Source: Methylacidimicrobium fagopyrum (GTDB lineage Bacteria; Verrucomicrobiota; Verrucomicrobiia; Limisphaerales; UBA11358). Taken from it: a stretch of DNA of 50,150 bases. How positions within the stretch are numbered: the stretch's first letter is position 1; every line of letters begins with the position of its first letter. Below the pieces are notes generated by a model. That model saw nothing but the letters and a program-made list of their open reading frames with translations, did not search any database and was not told where the DNA came from. Position numbers and translations under genes: made by a program. Where the stretch lies: positions 1 to 50,150 of the forward strand of contig JAMFSJ010000034.1 of assembly GCA_026225255.1 (NCBI GenBank). Direction: 5' to 3'. Positions 33,191 to 41,708 of the stretch are shown here, one piece after another.

Positions 33191-34690
33191 TCACGCAATT
33201 AACTGGTCAATTACATTCGCCGGCACCACGCCGGTCAGACGTTGATCCAGTCCTTGAAAACGATAGCTGAAATGCAGATGATCGAAACCGAGCATCTTCA
33301 ATGCGGTCGCATGAAAATCGTGAACTTGCACTGGGTCTTTGACGATGTTGTAGCAAAAGTCATCCGTCTCGCCGTGAATCAATCCGGGCTTCGCGCCGCC
33401 GCCCGCCATCCACATCGTGTAACAACGCGGATGATGATCGCGACCGTAATTATCCTTCGTCAATTCGCCTTGCGAATAAATCGTGCGCCCAAATTCGCCG
33501 CCCCAAACCACGAGCGTATCTTCGAGCATCCCGCGCTGTTTCAAATCTTGAATCAAACCATAACACGCCTGATCCACGTCCTTGCATTGCGACGGCAGGC
33601 GACCGCTGGTGTTCGAATGCGTGTCCCAATTGTTGTGATAAATCTGCACGAAACGAACCCCGCGTTCCGCCAGGCGCCGCGCGAGCAACGCCGTGTTGGC
33701 AAACGTGCCGGGCTTTTTAGCGTCGTCGCCGTAGAGCGCGTAGGTCGCCTCGGATTCGCCGGAGGTATCGGCCAATTCCGGCACGCTGGATTGCATGCGA
33801 AACGCCAATTCATATTGCTGAATCCGCGTGTGCGTTTCCGGATCGGCCGTGGTGCGAAAATTAATTTCGTTCAAGGCCTTCAGGCTATCGAGCGTTTGAC
33901 GACGCACTTTAGCATCCACGCCCGCAGGATTATTGATGAATAAAATCGGATCGCCCGCCGTGCGGAAGGAAGTGCCTTGATATTCACCCGGCAAATAACC
34001 CGCCGACCACAACCGCGAACCGATGGCCTGCAATTGCTCGTTGTTGGTCGACTTCGCGAGCAACACCACGAACGTCGGCAAATTTTGATTCATCGAACCG
34101 AGCCCGTAAGAAACCCACGAGCCGAGGCACGGTTTGCCGGTGATTTGATTGCCGGTCTGCATGAACGTGATCGCCGGTTCGTGATTGATCGCCTCGGTGT
34201 TCATCGAGCGGATGAAACATAGGTCATCCACCATCTTCGCCGTCCACGGCAATAATTCGCTGACCCACATGCCGTTCTTGCCGTGTTGCGCGAATTTATA
34301 TTTCGACGGCGCGATGGGCAACCGTTTCTGGCCGCTCGTCATCGAGGTTATGCGCTGGCCTTGGCGAATGGAATCCGGCAACTCTTTGTCAAACCATTCG
34401 CCGAGCTTCGGTTTGTAATCAAATAAATCGATCTGCGACGGGCCGCCGACCATGTGCAAATAAATCACGCGCTTCGCCGTCGGCGGAAAATTCTTCCCGA
34501 GGGCGTTCATCATTTTTTGCGCGTCCTGAGCGGCCTCCGGCTTTTTATCATCGGCCAACAATATTCCCGGCGCGAGCGAGGCCAACGCCGCCGTGCCCAG
34601 CAAACTGGCGCCGCGCTTGAAAAATTGGCGGCGCGTTTCATAGCGCACATAATCCTCGATCAACGGATGCGGTTTAAATTCGGGAATCAT
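33191..34690 (-). CDS. DUF1501 protein (Tat-exported, sulfatase-fold)
   Basis: The 499-residue protein belongs to DUF1501, an alkaline-phosphatase/sulfatase-superfamily group abundant in Planctomycetes and Verrucomicrobia. The start at 34690 gives MIPEFKPHPLIEDYVRYETRRQFFKRGAS. The R-R-Q-F-F-K stretch is a twin-arginine signal, followed by a hydrophobic run. Family segments are KRVIYLHMVGGPSQIDLFDYKP, GMWVSELLPWTAKMVDDLCFIRSM, WDTHSN and VVWGGEFGRT. The longer frame to 34771 begins inside repeat R2 and is rejected. DUF1501 genes are typically paired with a PSD1/DUF1549-DUF1553 gene, as here; function is unproven but linked to polymer use. The R2 element lies 18 bp before the start. Confidence 0.92.
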   Translation of the reverse strand: MIPEFKPHPLIEDYVRYETRRQFFKRGASLLGTAALASLAPGILLADDKKPEAAQDAQKMMNALGKNFPPTAKRVIYLHMVGGPSQIDLFDYKPKLGEWFDKELPDSIRQGQRITSMTSGQKRLPIAPSKYKFAQHGKNGMWVSELLPWTAKMVDDLCFIRSMNTEAINHEPAITFMQTGNQITGKPCLGSWVSYGLGSMNQNLPTFVVLLAKSTNNEQLQAIGSRLWSAGYLPGEYQGTSFRTAGDPILFINNPAGVDAKVRRQTLDSLKALNEINFRTTADPETHTRIQQYELAFRMQSSVPELADTSGESEATYALYGDDAKKPGTFANTALLARRLAERGVRFVQIYHNNWDTHSNTSGRLPSQCKDVDQACYGLIQDLKQRGMLEDTLVVWGGEFGRTIYSQGELTKDNYGRDHHPRCYTMWMAGGGAKPGLIHGETDDFCYNIVKDPVQVHDFHATALKMLGFDHLHFSYRFQGLDQRLTGVVPANVIDQLIA

Positions 34691-34708
34691 AAAATTAATT
34701 TTGTAAAA

Positions 34709-34863
34709 GGTGGCACCGGCGTCTCGCCTGTAAAATCGGGCGTCCCGCCAGATTTCGTCTGCGATCCGCATTGTTTTTTGACCGACGCAAACCCAAAACT
34801 TTTCGCGCGCTGAACGGTTTTGGGCGAGACGCCCAAAACAACAGGCCGGAGGCCTGGGCCACC
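34709..34863. repeat. Dispersed inverted-repeat element R2, copy 2
   Basis: This 155-bp element has ends GGTGGCACCGGC and CTGGGCCACC. It is inverted relative to copy 1 at 31532 and identical to it in length. It lies between the PSD1 stop codon side (34914) and the DUF1501 start. Confidence 0.88.
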
Positions 34864-34913
34864 CCGGGCATTTTTAAATTGCGTCATTAGACGGTGATTC
34901 GATTCTCGATTAA

Positions 34914-37900
34914 TCATTTATTCAAAGTTTCGTCGAGGTTGAATAGTTCATTCGCGACCATCGTGTAAGCCGCCAAGGTCGGAACATCGATTTTTGCGTC
35001 GGGTTTGGAATCCCCCACCGCCAGCAGCTCAGCCGCTGCTTTCGGTTCCTGTTGGTAGTGCGCCTGCAAATGGGTGACGCTGGAATTGAGGATATTTTTT
35101 TCCGCCCGCGTCAGGGGTCGCGCGATCAAGCGTTGCGCCATAAAATCCAGGCGATCGGATTTCTGCTCCAAACTTTCCTGCGCCAGATGCCGCGCCGCTT
35201 CGATGAATTGCGGATCGTTCAGCGTGACGAGCGCTTGCAACGGCGTGTCCGTGCGGTCGCGGCGCACCGTGCAGGTTTCCCGCGAAGGCGCGTTAAAAAT
35301 TTCCAACGAAGCTGGGGCCGCCTGCCGTTTCCAGAACGTATAAACACTCCGTCGATAAAGGTTGTCGCCCTGATCCTGAACATAATTGCGCGTATCGCCT
35401 TCCGGCATTCCAACGGTGTTCCAGATGCCCGAGGGTTGATACGGACGCGTGCTCGGCCCGCCAATTTTTTCCACCAATAAACCACTCGCCTCCAGGGCGG
35501 TGTCGCGCACCATTTCGGCGTCCATGCGGAAGCGCGGCCCGCGCGCGAGCAAACGGTTCTCCGGATCTTTATCTAATTTTTCCGGCGTCGTTACGGACGA
35601 TTGCCGATACGTTTCCGACATCACCATCAATTTGAAAATCCGTTTCACGTCCCAGTTGTGTTCGCGAAAATCCACCACCAGCCAATCAATCAATGCTTGA
35701 TGCGACGGCTGTTCGCCCGCCACGCCAAAATCGCCCGCCGTTTTCACGATGCCCACGCCAAACAATTGCTGCCAGAAACGGTTCACCGTCACGCGCGCCG
35801 TCAGCGGATTATTCGTTTGCAACAACCATTCCGCAAAACCGAGCCGGTTGGTCGGTTCACCGACAGCCATCGGTGGCAAAAAACCCGGCGTGGCCGCGGC
35901 CACTTTGTCTTCGCGTTTATCATAGGAACCGCGATTTAAAATATAAGCTTCCGGCGCATTCGTGCGTTCTTGCATCACGTAAGCCACCGAACCGCGCATG
36001 CGGATTGCCCGCTCTTCCTTTTTCAAGCCGTCGTGCGCTCCCGCCAAGGTTTTATATTGGTCATCATTTTCGCCCAGCCAGTAGGCAAATAACTGTTCCG
36101 TTTCATCCGGCGTGCGCATGGATTGCTGCGCCAACCATTGCCAACGCGGTATCATCAACGTGGTCACTTCGTCGGCTTTTAATTCGCGGGTGAAAATTTT
36201 CACCGCCTGCAAACCGGCGTTTTCCAGACCGCTGCCATAATCGCGCTGCCCCAATTTGAACGGCACCGTTGTGCGCGTGGATTCCGTGAGCGTATCGTTC
36301 AGCACTGCGGTTTCCTGAGCTTCGCCATTGACGTAAATCTTCACGCCCTTGGCGGAGGACGAACCGTCATACGTCACGCAGATTAAATTCCAACGATCAC
36401 GTGCCAGCATTTTTTTAGCGGAAACTTTGAGGGCATTTTTAGGATAATCGTGGATCAGATGAATCGTCGGTTTACCGCCGTCCAGCCAACAATCCCAGCC
36501 GCGATAACCGTCTTCCGGTTTCGCCATGCGCGCAAAAAAAGCACCGCTTTGGCCGTCTTTATCAACCCGCACCCAGGCCGCGTAACTAAACGCGTTCGTG
36601 CGTTCAAAATCGCCAACGCCCGCCAACGTCGGCGCGTCCTTGCCGCTGATGGTGTAAGCTTTTTTTGCCACTGCGCCAGCCTGCCAATTTGTATTCACAC
36701 CCAGCGCCAACGACTGGTTCGTGTCGGCGATTTGAACTTTTATTTCCGTGCCTTGACCTTCCGCCAGCGGCGCCTGAAAAACTAATTTATCCGTCACCAC
36801 CGGTTCCACCGCATTGGTGAAAAACGGTTGCGCGAGCCAGTTCGTAAAATCCGGGCGGGCCGCCATTTTCCGCGCGACCACCTTATTTTCGGCCGCCGGA
36901 AGTTCATTCACCAATTGATCCCAACGCGCGCCATCCGCGGGCGTAGGCACGACGATCACCGGCGGCGTGTCCTTGATGTTTTCATCCGGCGCTTTCTGCG
37001 TGGTGTTGTTAAAAAAAGCGGATAACGAATAAAAATCTTTCTGCGTGAGCGGATCATATTTGTGATCGTGACACACCGCACAACCCACCGTCAGCCCGAG
37101 CCACGTCAGCCCGGTGGTCACGGTGCGATCCTGCGTATAAAGCACCAGATACTCTTCCGGAATCATCCCGCCTTCATTGCTGGTGACGTGACAACGATTA
37201 AAGCCGCTGCCGATCTGATCGTCGCGCGTTGCGTTCGGTAGCAAATCACCGGCGAGATTTAGAATGGTGAATTGATCGAACGGCAGGTTCGCGTTGAACG
37301 CGTTAATGACCCAATCGCGATACGTCCACATCTCGCGATAATTATCAAAGTGAATCCCATGCGTGTCGCCATAACGCGCCGCGTCCAACCAATAACGTCC
37401 CTGCTGCTCTCCCCAGCGCGGCGAGGCCAGCAAACGGTCCACGACCTTTTCGTAAGCGTTCGCCGAACGATCTTTCATAAACGCCGCGACTTCCTCCGGC
37501 GTCGGCGGCAGACCCGTCAAATCCAGCGACACGCGACGGATCAGCGTGCGCTTATCCGCTTCTGCATTCGGCTTTAACTTTTCTTGCTCCAACCGCGCGA
37601 GAATAAAATCATCAATCGGATTGATCACCCACTTGGCATTGTGAACTGCGGGCAACGGGGCTTTCACCGGCGCCACAAACGCCCAATGCGGTTCATAAAC
37701 CGCGCCCGCTGCGATCCATCTTTTCAGTAAATCCTTCTGCTCCGGCGTCAGTGTTTTCTGCATTTTTTTGGGCGGCATCTGGTCGCCATCCGTCGCATAG
37801 ATCCGTCGCACCAATTCACTTGTATCCTGCTTGCCGGGCACGATCGCCACCGTGTTGTCATCCAGCACGTTCGTGACGGAATCAAAACGATCCAGGCGCA

Positions 37901-38078
37901 AACCGGCTTTGCGCGAGGCAGAATCGGTGCCGTGGCAGGAAAAACAATTCTCAGAAAAAATCGGACGAATATCGCGATTGTAAGAAATGGAGCCAGCCAC
38001 CGGTTTGCCCGCAGCGATAACCAGCGACGCCAGCAACATCGCGCCGGATATTTTTTCCCAAGTAAAACGTAACCTCAT
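34914..38078 (-). CDS. PSD1 cytochrome c domain protein with DUF1549, LamG and DUF1553
   Basis: The 1054-residue exported protein has a signal region (about 1-29), then a planctomycete-type cytochrome c domain with heme motif C45-F-S-C48-H49 preceded by NRDIRPIFSEN. DUF1549 follows (about 150-370; DFILARLEQEKLKPNAEADK, LTGLPPTPEEVAAF, CHDHKYDPLTQKDFYSLSAFFNNT). A LamG/concanavalin-like domain lies around 480-640 (FSYAAWVRVDKDGQSGAFFAR, VTYDGSSSAKGVKIYVNG). DUF1553 is C-terminal (NPLTARVTVNRFWQQLFGVGIVKTAGDFGVAGEQPSH; ETCTVRRDRTDTPLQALVTLNDPQF). These large proteins accompany DUF1501 and are thought to take part in uptake or degradation of complex carbon; that is family inference. The DUF1501 gene follows. 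Confidence 0.93.
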   Translation of the reverse strand: MRLRFTWEKISGAMLLASLVIAAGKPVAGSISYNRDIRPIFSENCFSCHGTDSASRKAGLRLDRFDSVTNVLDDNTVAIVPGKQDTSELVRRIYATDGDQMPPKKMQKTLTPEQKDLLKRWIAAGAVYEPHWAFVAPVKAPLPAVHNAKWVINPIDDFILARLEQEKLKPNAEADKRTLIRRVSLDLTGLPPTPEEVAAFMKDRSANAYEKVVDRLLASPRWGEQQGRYWLDAARYGDTHGIHFDNYREMWTYRDWVINAFNANLPFDQFTILNLAGDLLPNATRDDQIGSGFNRCHVTSNEGGMIPEEYLVLYTQDRTVTTGLTWLGLTVGCAVCHDHKYDPLTQKDFYSLSAFFNNTTQKAPDENIKDTPPVIVVPTPADGARWDQLVNELPAAENKVVARKMAARPDFTNWLAQPFFTNAVEPVVTDKLVFQAPLAEGQGTEIKVQIADTNQSLALGVNTNWQAGAVAKKAYTISGKDAPTLAGVGDFERTNAFSYAAWVRVDKDGQSGAFFARMAKPEDGYRGWDCWLDGGKPTIHLIHDYPKNALKVSAKKMLARDRWNLICVTYDGSSSAKGVKIYVNGEAQETAVLNDTLTESTRTTVPFKLGQRDYGSGLENAGLQAVKIFTRELKADEVTTLMIPRWQWLAQQSMRTPDETEQLFAYWLGENDDQYKTLAGAHDGLKKEERAIRMRGSVAYVMQERTNAPEAYILNRGSYDKREDKVAAATPGFLPPMAVGEPTNRLGFAEWLLQTNNPLTARVTVNRFWQQLFGVGIVKTAGDFGVAGEQPSHQALIDWLVVDFREHNWDVKRIFKLMVMSETYRQSSVTTPEKLDKDPENRLLARGPRFRMDAEMVRDTALEASGLLVEKIGGPSTRPYQPSGIWNTVGMPEGDTRNYVQDQGDNLYRRSVYTFWKRQAAPASLEIFNAPSRETCTVRRDRTDTPLQALVTLNDPQFIEAARHLAQESLEQKSDRLDFMAQRLIARPLTRAEKNILNSSVTHLQAHYQQEPKAAAELLAVGDSKPDAKIDVPTLAAYTMVANELFNLDETLNK

Positions 38079-38463
38079 AGAAACTATTTTTCACTATATA
38101 TGGAGCGACTACACTGTTGAACCATTCAACGGCAAAGGCAACTAAACTTTAATAGGTGAAATTAAAATAAGCATGCCCGTGCTGATTAGATAAAAGCAAT
38201 CCCCTAAACCAGTGACGACGGTGCGCACGGCGAGGTAACATATTGTTTTGGAAACGCGACGTTTGGCCAGGAGGTCGAAAAATTTTGAAAAATATGCGGT
38301 CGCCACCCCAGGGACATTCATAGATTTATTTGGATTTTATGGGAATATCAGCATAATCATTGCGGTATGGGTGGGCGACGAATCGAGGTGTCGCGCGGGG
38401 AATAAGTCAGTCGCTCCCATCTTTCGGGTCCAAACGCGGATCTTATGTAAAAAATTTAAATCG
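38079..38463. other. Divergent intergenic region, AT-rich
   Basis: These 385 bp separate the divergent PSD1 and CHASE3-PAS genes. The sequence is A/T-rich for this genome and must hold both promoters. An open frame continues upstream of the chosen PAS-protein start to 38248, but its residues do not resemble a protein domain. No repeat, hairpin or riboswitch-like structure was recognised. Confidence 0.5.
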
Positions 38464-40410
38464 ATGTCGCTACCAATATCGGCAAAAAAAACGGTTGTTC
38501 AATGGGGTGTTCAAAACCTTCCCCGCTTTGCCGGTTGGTTCACATTTTTTTCCGGGCTGCTGGTCATCGTCAGTTGGTATGCGCGTGGGTTGCCGGTTCT
38601 ACCGGTTTTACCGAACACCCAGTCGATGCCATTCAATACGGCTTTGGGTTTCGTTTTCTCCAGCGCGGGATTGCTCTTACTTATCTGGTCAAATTCAAAA
38701 ATCGCCGCTGGCTTGGGGGCGATCACGTTCCTTTTTACGCTGGCCACCTTGTCGCAATATATCCTTGGCTGGAACCTGGGAATCGACACGCTTTTTTTAA
38801 AATCCGACATTCAATCAGCGGTCCCTAATTCCGGACGCATGTCGCCGCTGACGGCTGCTTGTTTTATTTTTATCGGACTTGGAATATTTTTGACGTCCGT
38901 AAAAAGTCTGCGCTCGTATCGGTTAGCGGCCACCGGATTGCTGGCGTGTTGCGCCGGCGTCGTCTCCGGTATGGCAATCTTCGGCTATCTGACCGGGATC
39001 GAAACCGCGTATGGCTGGGGCGCTTATTCCCGCATGGCGATCACTACCGCCGGCCTGTTGGAAATTTTAAGTTTAGGACTTTTGATTTGGGCCTGGCAAA
39101 CGGCGCGGGTGGAAAAAATTAGTTTCGTGCGCTGGGTGCCCGTCACCGGTGCGGCCACGTTGATGGGCATGATGGCGTTTGTGGCCGCGGTGAACATGAA
39201 TGAATTGGGGGTCGCCAGTCATTGGCGCAAACATACGTTCGACGTGATTTTGGACGCGCAGGCCTTCGAGGAAAACTTGATTGATCTGCAACGCGGGCTG
39301 CGCGGCTACGTGACGATGGGCGATACCAACGCCCTGTTCGCCTATCACAACAGCCGTCAACTTGAAGGGTCGCAATTCAATGAGATCACCGAGCTCACCA
39401 GCGAAAATGCCGGGCAACAACTTCGCTTAAAAGATTTGGCGGTCGCGATCACCAATTTGTTCGCCTACGACGAGCAATCCATTTTGCTGTATGATCAAAA
39501 GGGCGCCCAAGCCGTTTTCAACGCGGACCTCACCGGCCGCGGGCGGATTGCTTTTGGCAATGCCAACGCGGCTTTGAAAACTTTCACCGGCGAAGAAAAA
39601 CGCTTGCTCAATGTGCGCGATGCCACCGAAACGACGGAATATCATAATGCCACCAAACTACTGATTTTTGGCAGCGCGATGGCGGCACTTTTATTGATCA
39701 TCGCCCATTTCATGGCCAGCCGCGAATTGCGCCATCGCCATCGCATTGAAGGAAAATTACGCGAGACCACCACTTTGCAAAATGCGATCCTCAATTCCGC
39801 GAGCTACGCAATCATTGCCCTGGAACCGAACGGAATCATTCGCTCCTTCAACCACGCCGCCGAACGGATGCTTGGCTACGCCGCTCCGGAAGTCGTCGGC
39901 AAAGTCACCCCCACGCTTTGGCGCGATCCGGCGGAGTTGATCGTTGAAGCCAAACAAATGAGCGAGGATTTGGGCGAACCTATTTTACCCGGCGTTGACG
40001 TCATCACCAAAAAAACATTTGTTTCCGAGGTTAAAGAATACGAAGCCACTTACATCCACAAAAACGGTCATCGCTTTCCGGTGTTGGTATCATTGACCGC
40101 TTTGGCCGAAGCCTCCGGAAAAATCAGCGGTTTTCTCGGCATCATCGCCGACATCACCGAACGCAAAGAGCGTGAATCGGAACGCGAGAAATTAATTTCC
40201 GAACTCCAGACCGCGCTCGCCGAAATCAAAACCCTTTCCGGCATGATCCCGATTTGCGGTTGGTGCAAAAACGTTCGCGCCGACGAAGGTTACTGGCAAA
40301 GCGTCGAGCAATACGTCCACGCGCATACGCAAGCGACGTTTTCCCACGGCATGTGCCCCGACTGCACGGAAAAATTCAAGACGGACATCGCGAATGCCAG
40401 TCGCCCATAA
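38464..40410 (+). CDS. Membrane CHASE3-PAS signalling protein with C-terminal double-CxxC motif
   Basis: The 648-residue sensor-like protein starts at ATG 38464 (MSLPISAKK). The N-terminal half has about seven or eight membrane helices (FTFFSGLLVIVSWY to LSLGLLIWAWQ). A CHASE3-like extracytoplasmic helical domain follows (about 255-400; FDVILDAQAFEENLIDLQRGLRGYVTMGDTNALF), then a further helix. A PAS domain is at about 440-575 (ILNSASYAIIALEPNGIIRSFNHAAERMLGY; ISGFLGIIADITERKERE). The end is a compact Cys motif: ICGWCKNVR (C598, C601) and SHGMCPDC (C631, C634). There is no histidine kinase, GGDEF or EAL domain, so output must go through the Cys motif or a partner. This tail recurs on PAS and receiver proteins of other bacteria. 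Confidence 0.82.
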   Translation: MSLPISAKKTVVQWGVQNLPRFAGWFTFFSGLLVIVSWYARGLPVLPVLPNTQSMPFNTALGFVFSSAGLLLLIWSNSKIAAGLGAITFLFTLATLSQYILGWNLGIDTLFLKSDIQSAVPNSGRMSPLTAACFIFIGLGIFLTSVKSLRSYRLAATGLLACCAGVVSGMAIFGYLTGIETAYGWGAYSRMAITTAGLLEILSLGLLIWAWQTARVEKISFVRWVPVTGAATLMGMMAFVAAVNMNELGVASHWRKHTFDVILDAQAFEENLIDLQRGLRGYVTMGDTNALFAYHNSRQLEGSQFNEITELTSENAGQQLRLKDLAVAITNLFAYDEQSILLYDQKGAQAVFNADLTGRGRIAFGNANAALKTFTGEEKRLLNVRDATETTEYHNATKLLIFGSAMAALLLIIAHFMASRELRHRHRIEGKLRETTTLQNAILNSASYAIIALEPNGIIRSFNHAAERMLGYAAPEVVGKVTPTLWRDPAELIVEAKQMSEDLGEPILPGVDVITKKTFVSEVKEYEATYIHKNGHRFPVLVSLTALAEASGKISGFLGIIADITERKERESEREKLISELQTALAEIKTLSGMIPICGWCKNVRADEGYWQSVEQYVHAHTQATFSHGMCPDCTEKFKTDIANASRP

Positions 40411-40482
40411 ATTTCCGTTTTAAACTTTTCAGGTTTGCCCGCCGCGCAAATTTCATGCACTTTCCCGCAAATTAACCGATCC

Positions 40483-41310
40483 ATGGAAGCCACTCAATCA
40501 ACCTCAGTTAAAGCCCAAAGCAGCACGCCGGGCAAAGCGCAACTCGCGATTCACTGGATTTTGACCGGCGCGCTCACGCTCGCCTTCGCGGCCGAACTGG
40601 CGTTACCGCACCGTCTGCCGCTCCTCGACGCGACGTTGCTGATACTCGCAACCCTCGTCAGCCTCACCGCGTTGAACCGCCAGATGCCGCTGCAAAACGT
40701 CCTGCTCGCCGCCACCATCACGGCGGTGCTGGGTGGGGTGGCGCACGGTTTGAGCGCGCATATTGGTTTTGCCATGCCGTTCGGACCGCTGATTTTTCAC
40801 GAAACGTCCGGTGCAAAAATTTTCGGTTTTGTGCCGTGGACCATTCCCCTGCTGTGGGTCGTCGCCCTGTTCAGTTCGCGCGGCACGGCGCGAGTTATTT
40901 TGCGTCCCTGGCGCAAACTAAAAAGTTATGGTTTCTGGGTCATCGGTTTGACAGCGGGATTGATGGTGGCGTTTGATTTCGCACTGGAACCGTTTGCCGC
41001 GCGCGCCCATCATTTCTGGCTGTGGGAAACGACAAAAATTCCACTGACGTGGGCGGACGCATCACCGTTGAACTTCCTCGGCTGGGGCGTGGTTTCGTTG
41101 TTAATCCTCGCTTTTGCCACCCCGACGCTCATCAAGAAAAAACCCGGCAGCCGCACGGAAGTGGATTTGAATCCGCTGTGCCTTTGGCTGGGTGCCATTG
41201 TCCTCTTCGCGGTGGGTGCAACGAAAGCGGCGCTCTGGCCCGCGGTGGGCGTAGATGCGGCCCTGATAATTAGCGTCCTAATTTTTTCGATTCGCGGTGC
41301 CCGGTGGTGA
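40483..41310 (+). CDS. Carotenoid biosynthesis protein, CruF/DUF422-like
   Basis: The 275-residue membrane protein has seven or eight hydrophobic helices. It resembles the DUF422/CruF group (C50 or gamma-carotene 1',2'-hydratase). Evidence is GFAMPFGPLIFHETSGAKIFGFVPWTIPLLWVVALFSSRG, close to the family's P-F-G-x-Y-x-Y...G-P-x-L-x-x-V-P-W stretch, GLMVAFDFALEPFAARAHHFWLWE, and PLNFLGWGVVSLLI, corresponding to the N-x-x-G-W motif. The start at 40483 (MEATQSTS) removes a frame extension to 40435. No phytoene synthase or desaturase is in the window, so pathway context is missing. It follows the PAS gene by 72 bp. Family confidence is good; exact reaction is uncertain. Confidence 0.8.
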   Translation: MEATQSTSVKAQSSTPGKAQLAIHWILTGALTLAFAAELALPHRLPLLDATLLILATLVSLTALNRQMPLQNVLLAATITAVLGGVAHGLSAHIGFAMPFGPLIFHETSGAKIFGFVPWTIPLLWVVALFSSRGTARVILRPWRKLKSYGFWVIGLTAGLMVAFDFALEPFAARAHHFWLWETTKIPLTWADASPLNFLGWGVVSLLILAFATPTLIKKKPGSRTEVDLNPLCLWLGAIVLFAVGATKAALWPAVGVDAALIISVLIFSIRGARW

Positions 41311-41708
41311 AAACAGCCAAGCACCAAGCACTCAAGCTACAGAGAAGTTCCAAACTTCAATCAGGCAGGTATTAGGGCTTGTTTTCAAAATGGTGGCCCG
41401 GGTGTCTCGTTGGCGACGGACAGGGTTCTTTGACTCGCGTCGATCAAAAAAATTCACACCGAAAACGGTTTTGGGAGGGACGCCCGAAACACCCGGCCGG
41501 AGGCCAGTGCCACCCTGGGCATTTTGAAAACACGCCTTAATCTTTTGCTGGTAGGGATCGCCCGCTAAGCCATTTGTGCGAGTCGCGGCGCAATGGATTA
41601 CCAAACGGCCTACGCAACCACGTTTGATTCGGTCGCCTGACATTGCGCGCGGCGACGGGGATATCGTCGCGCGATGTCTTTACGGGCGAGGCATTGCTTC
41701 ACTGAAAC
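41311..41708. repeat. Gap carrying repeats R3 (half) and R2 (copy 3)
   Basis: The 398-bp gap between the convergent CruF-like and S53 protease genes holds a half-copy of R3 (41317-41357) directly after the CruF-like stop and R2 copy 3 (41392-41514, diverged, same orientation as copy 2). R2 here is flanked by GTTTTCAAAATG and its complement CATTTTGAAAAC, which suggests that the true element ends lie about 10 bp further out. The remaining ~190 bp show nothing recognisable. Confidence 0.8.

Noticed and set aside
34691..34771. Upstream start for the DUF1501 gene at 34771
   Set aside because: The extension is translated R2 element; the ATG at 34690 gives the usual DUF1501 Tat-signal N-terminus.
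38248..38463. Upstream start for the CHASE3-PAS protein at 38248
   Set aside because: The extra 72 codons have no domain features and fall in AT-rich intergenic sequence; ATG 38464 starts just before the first membrane helix.
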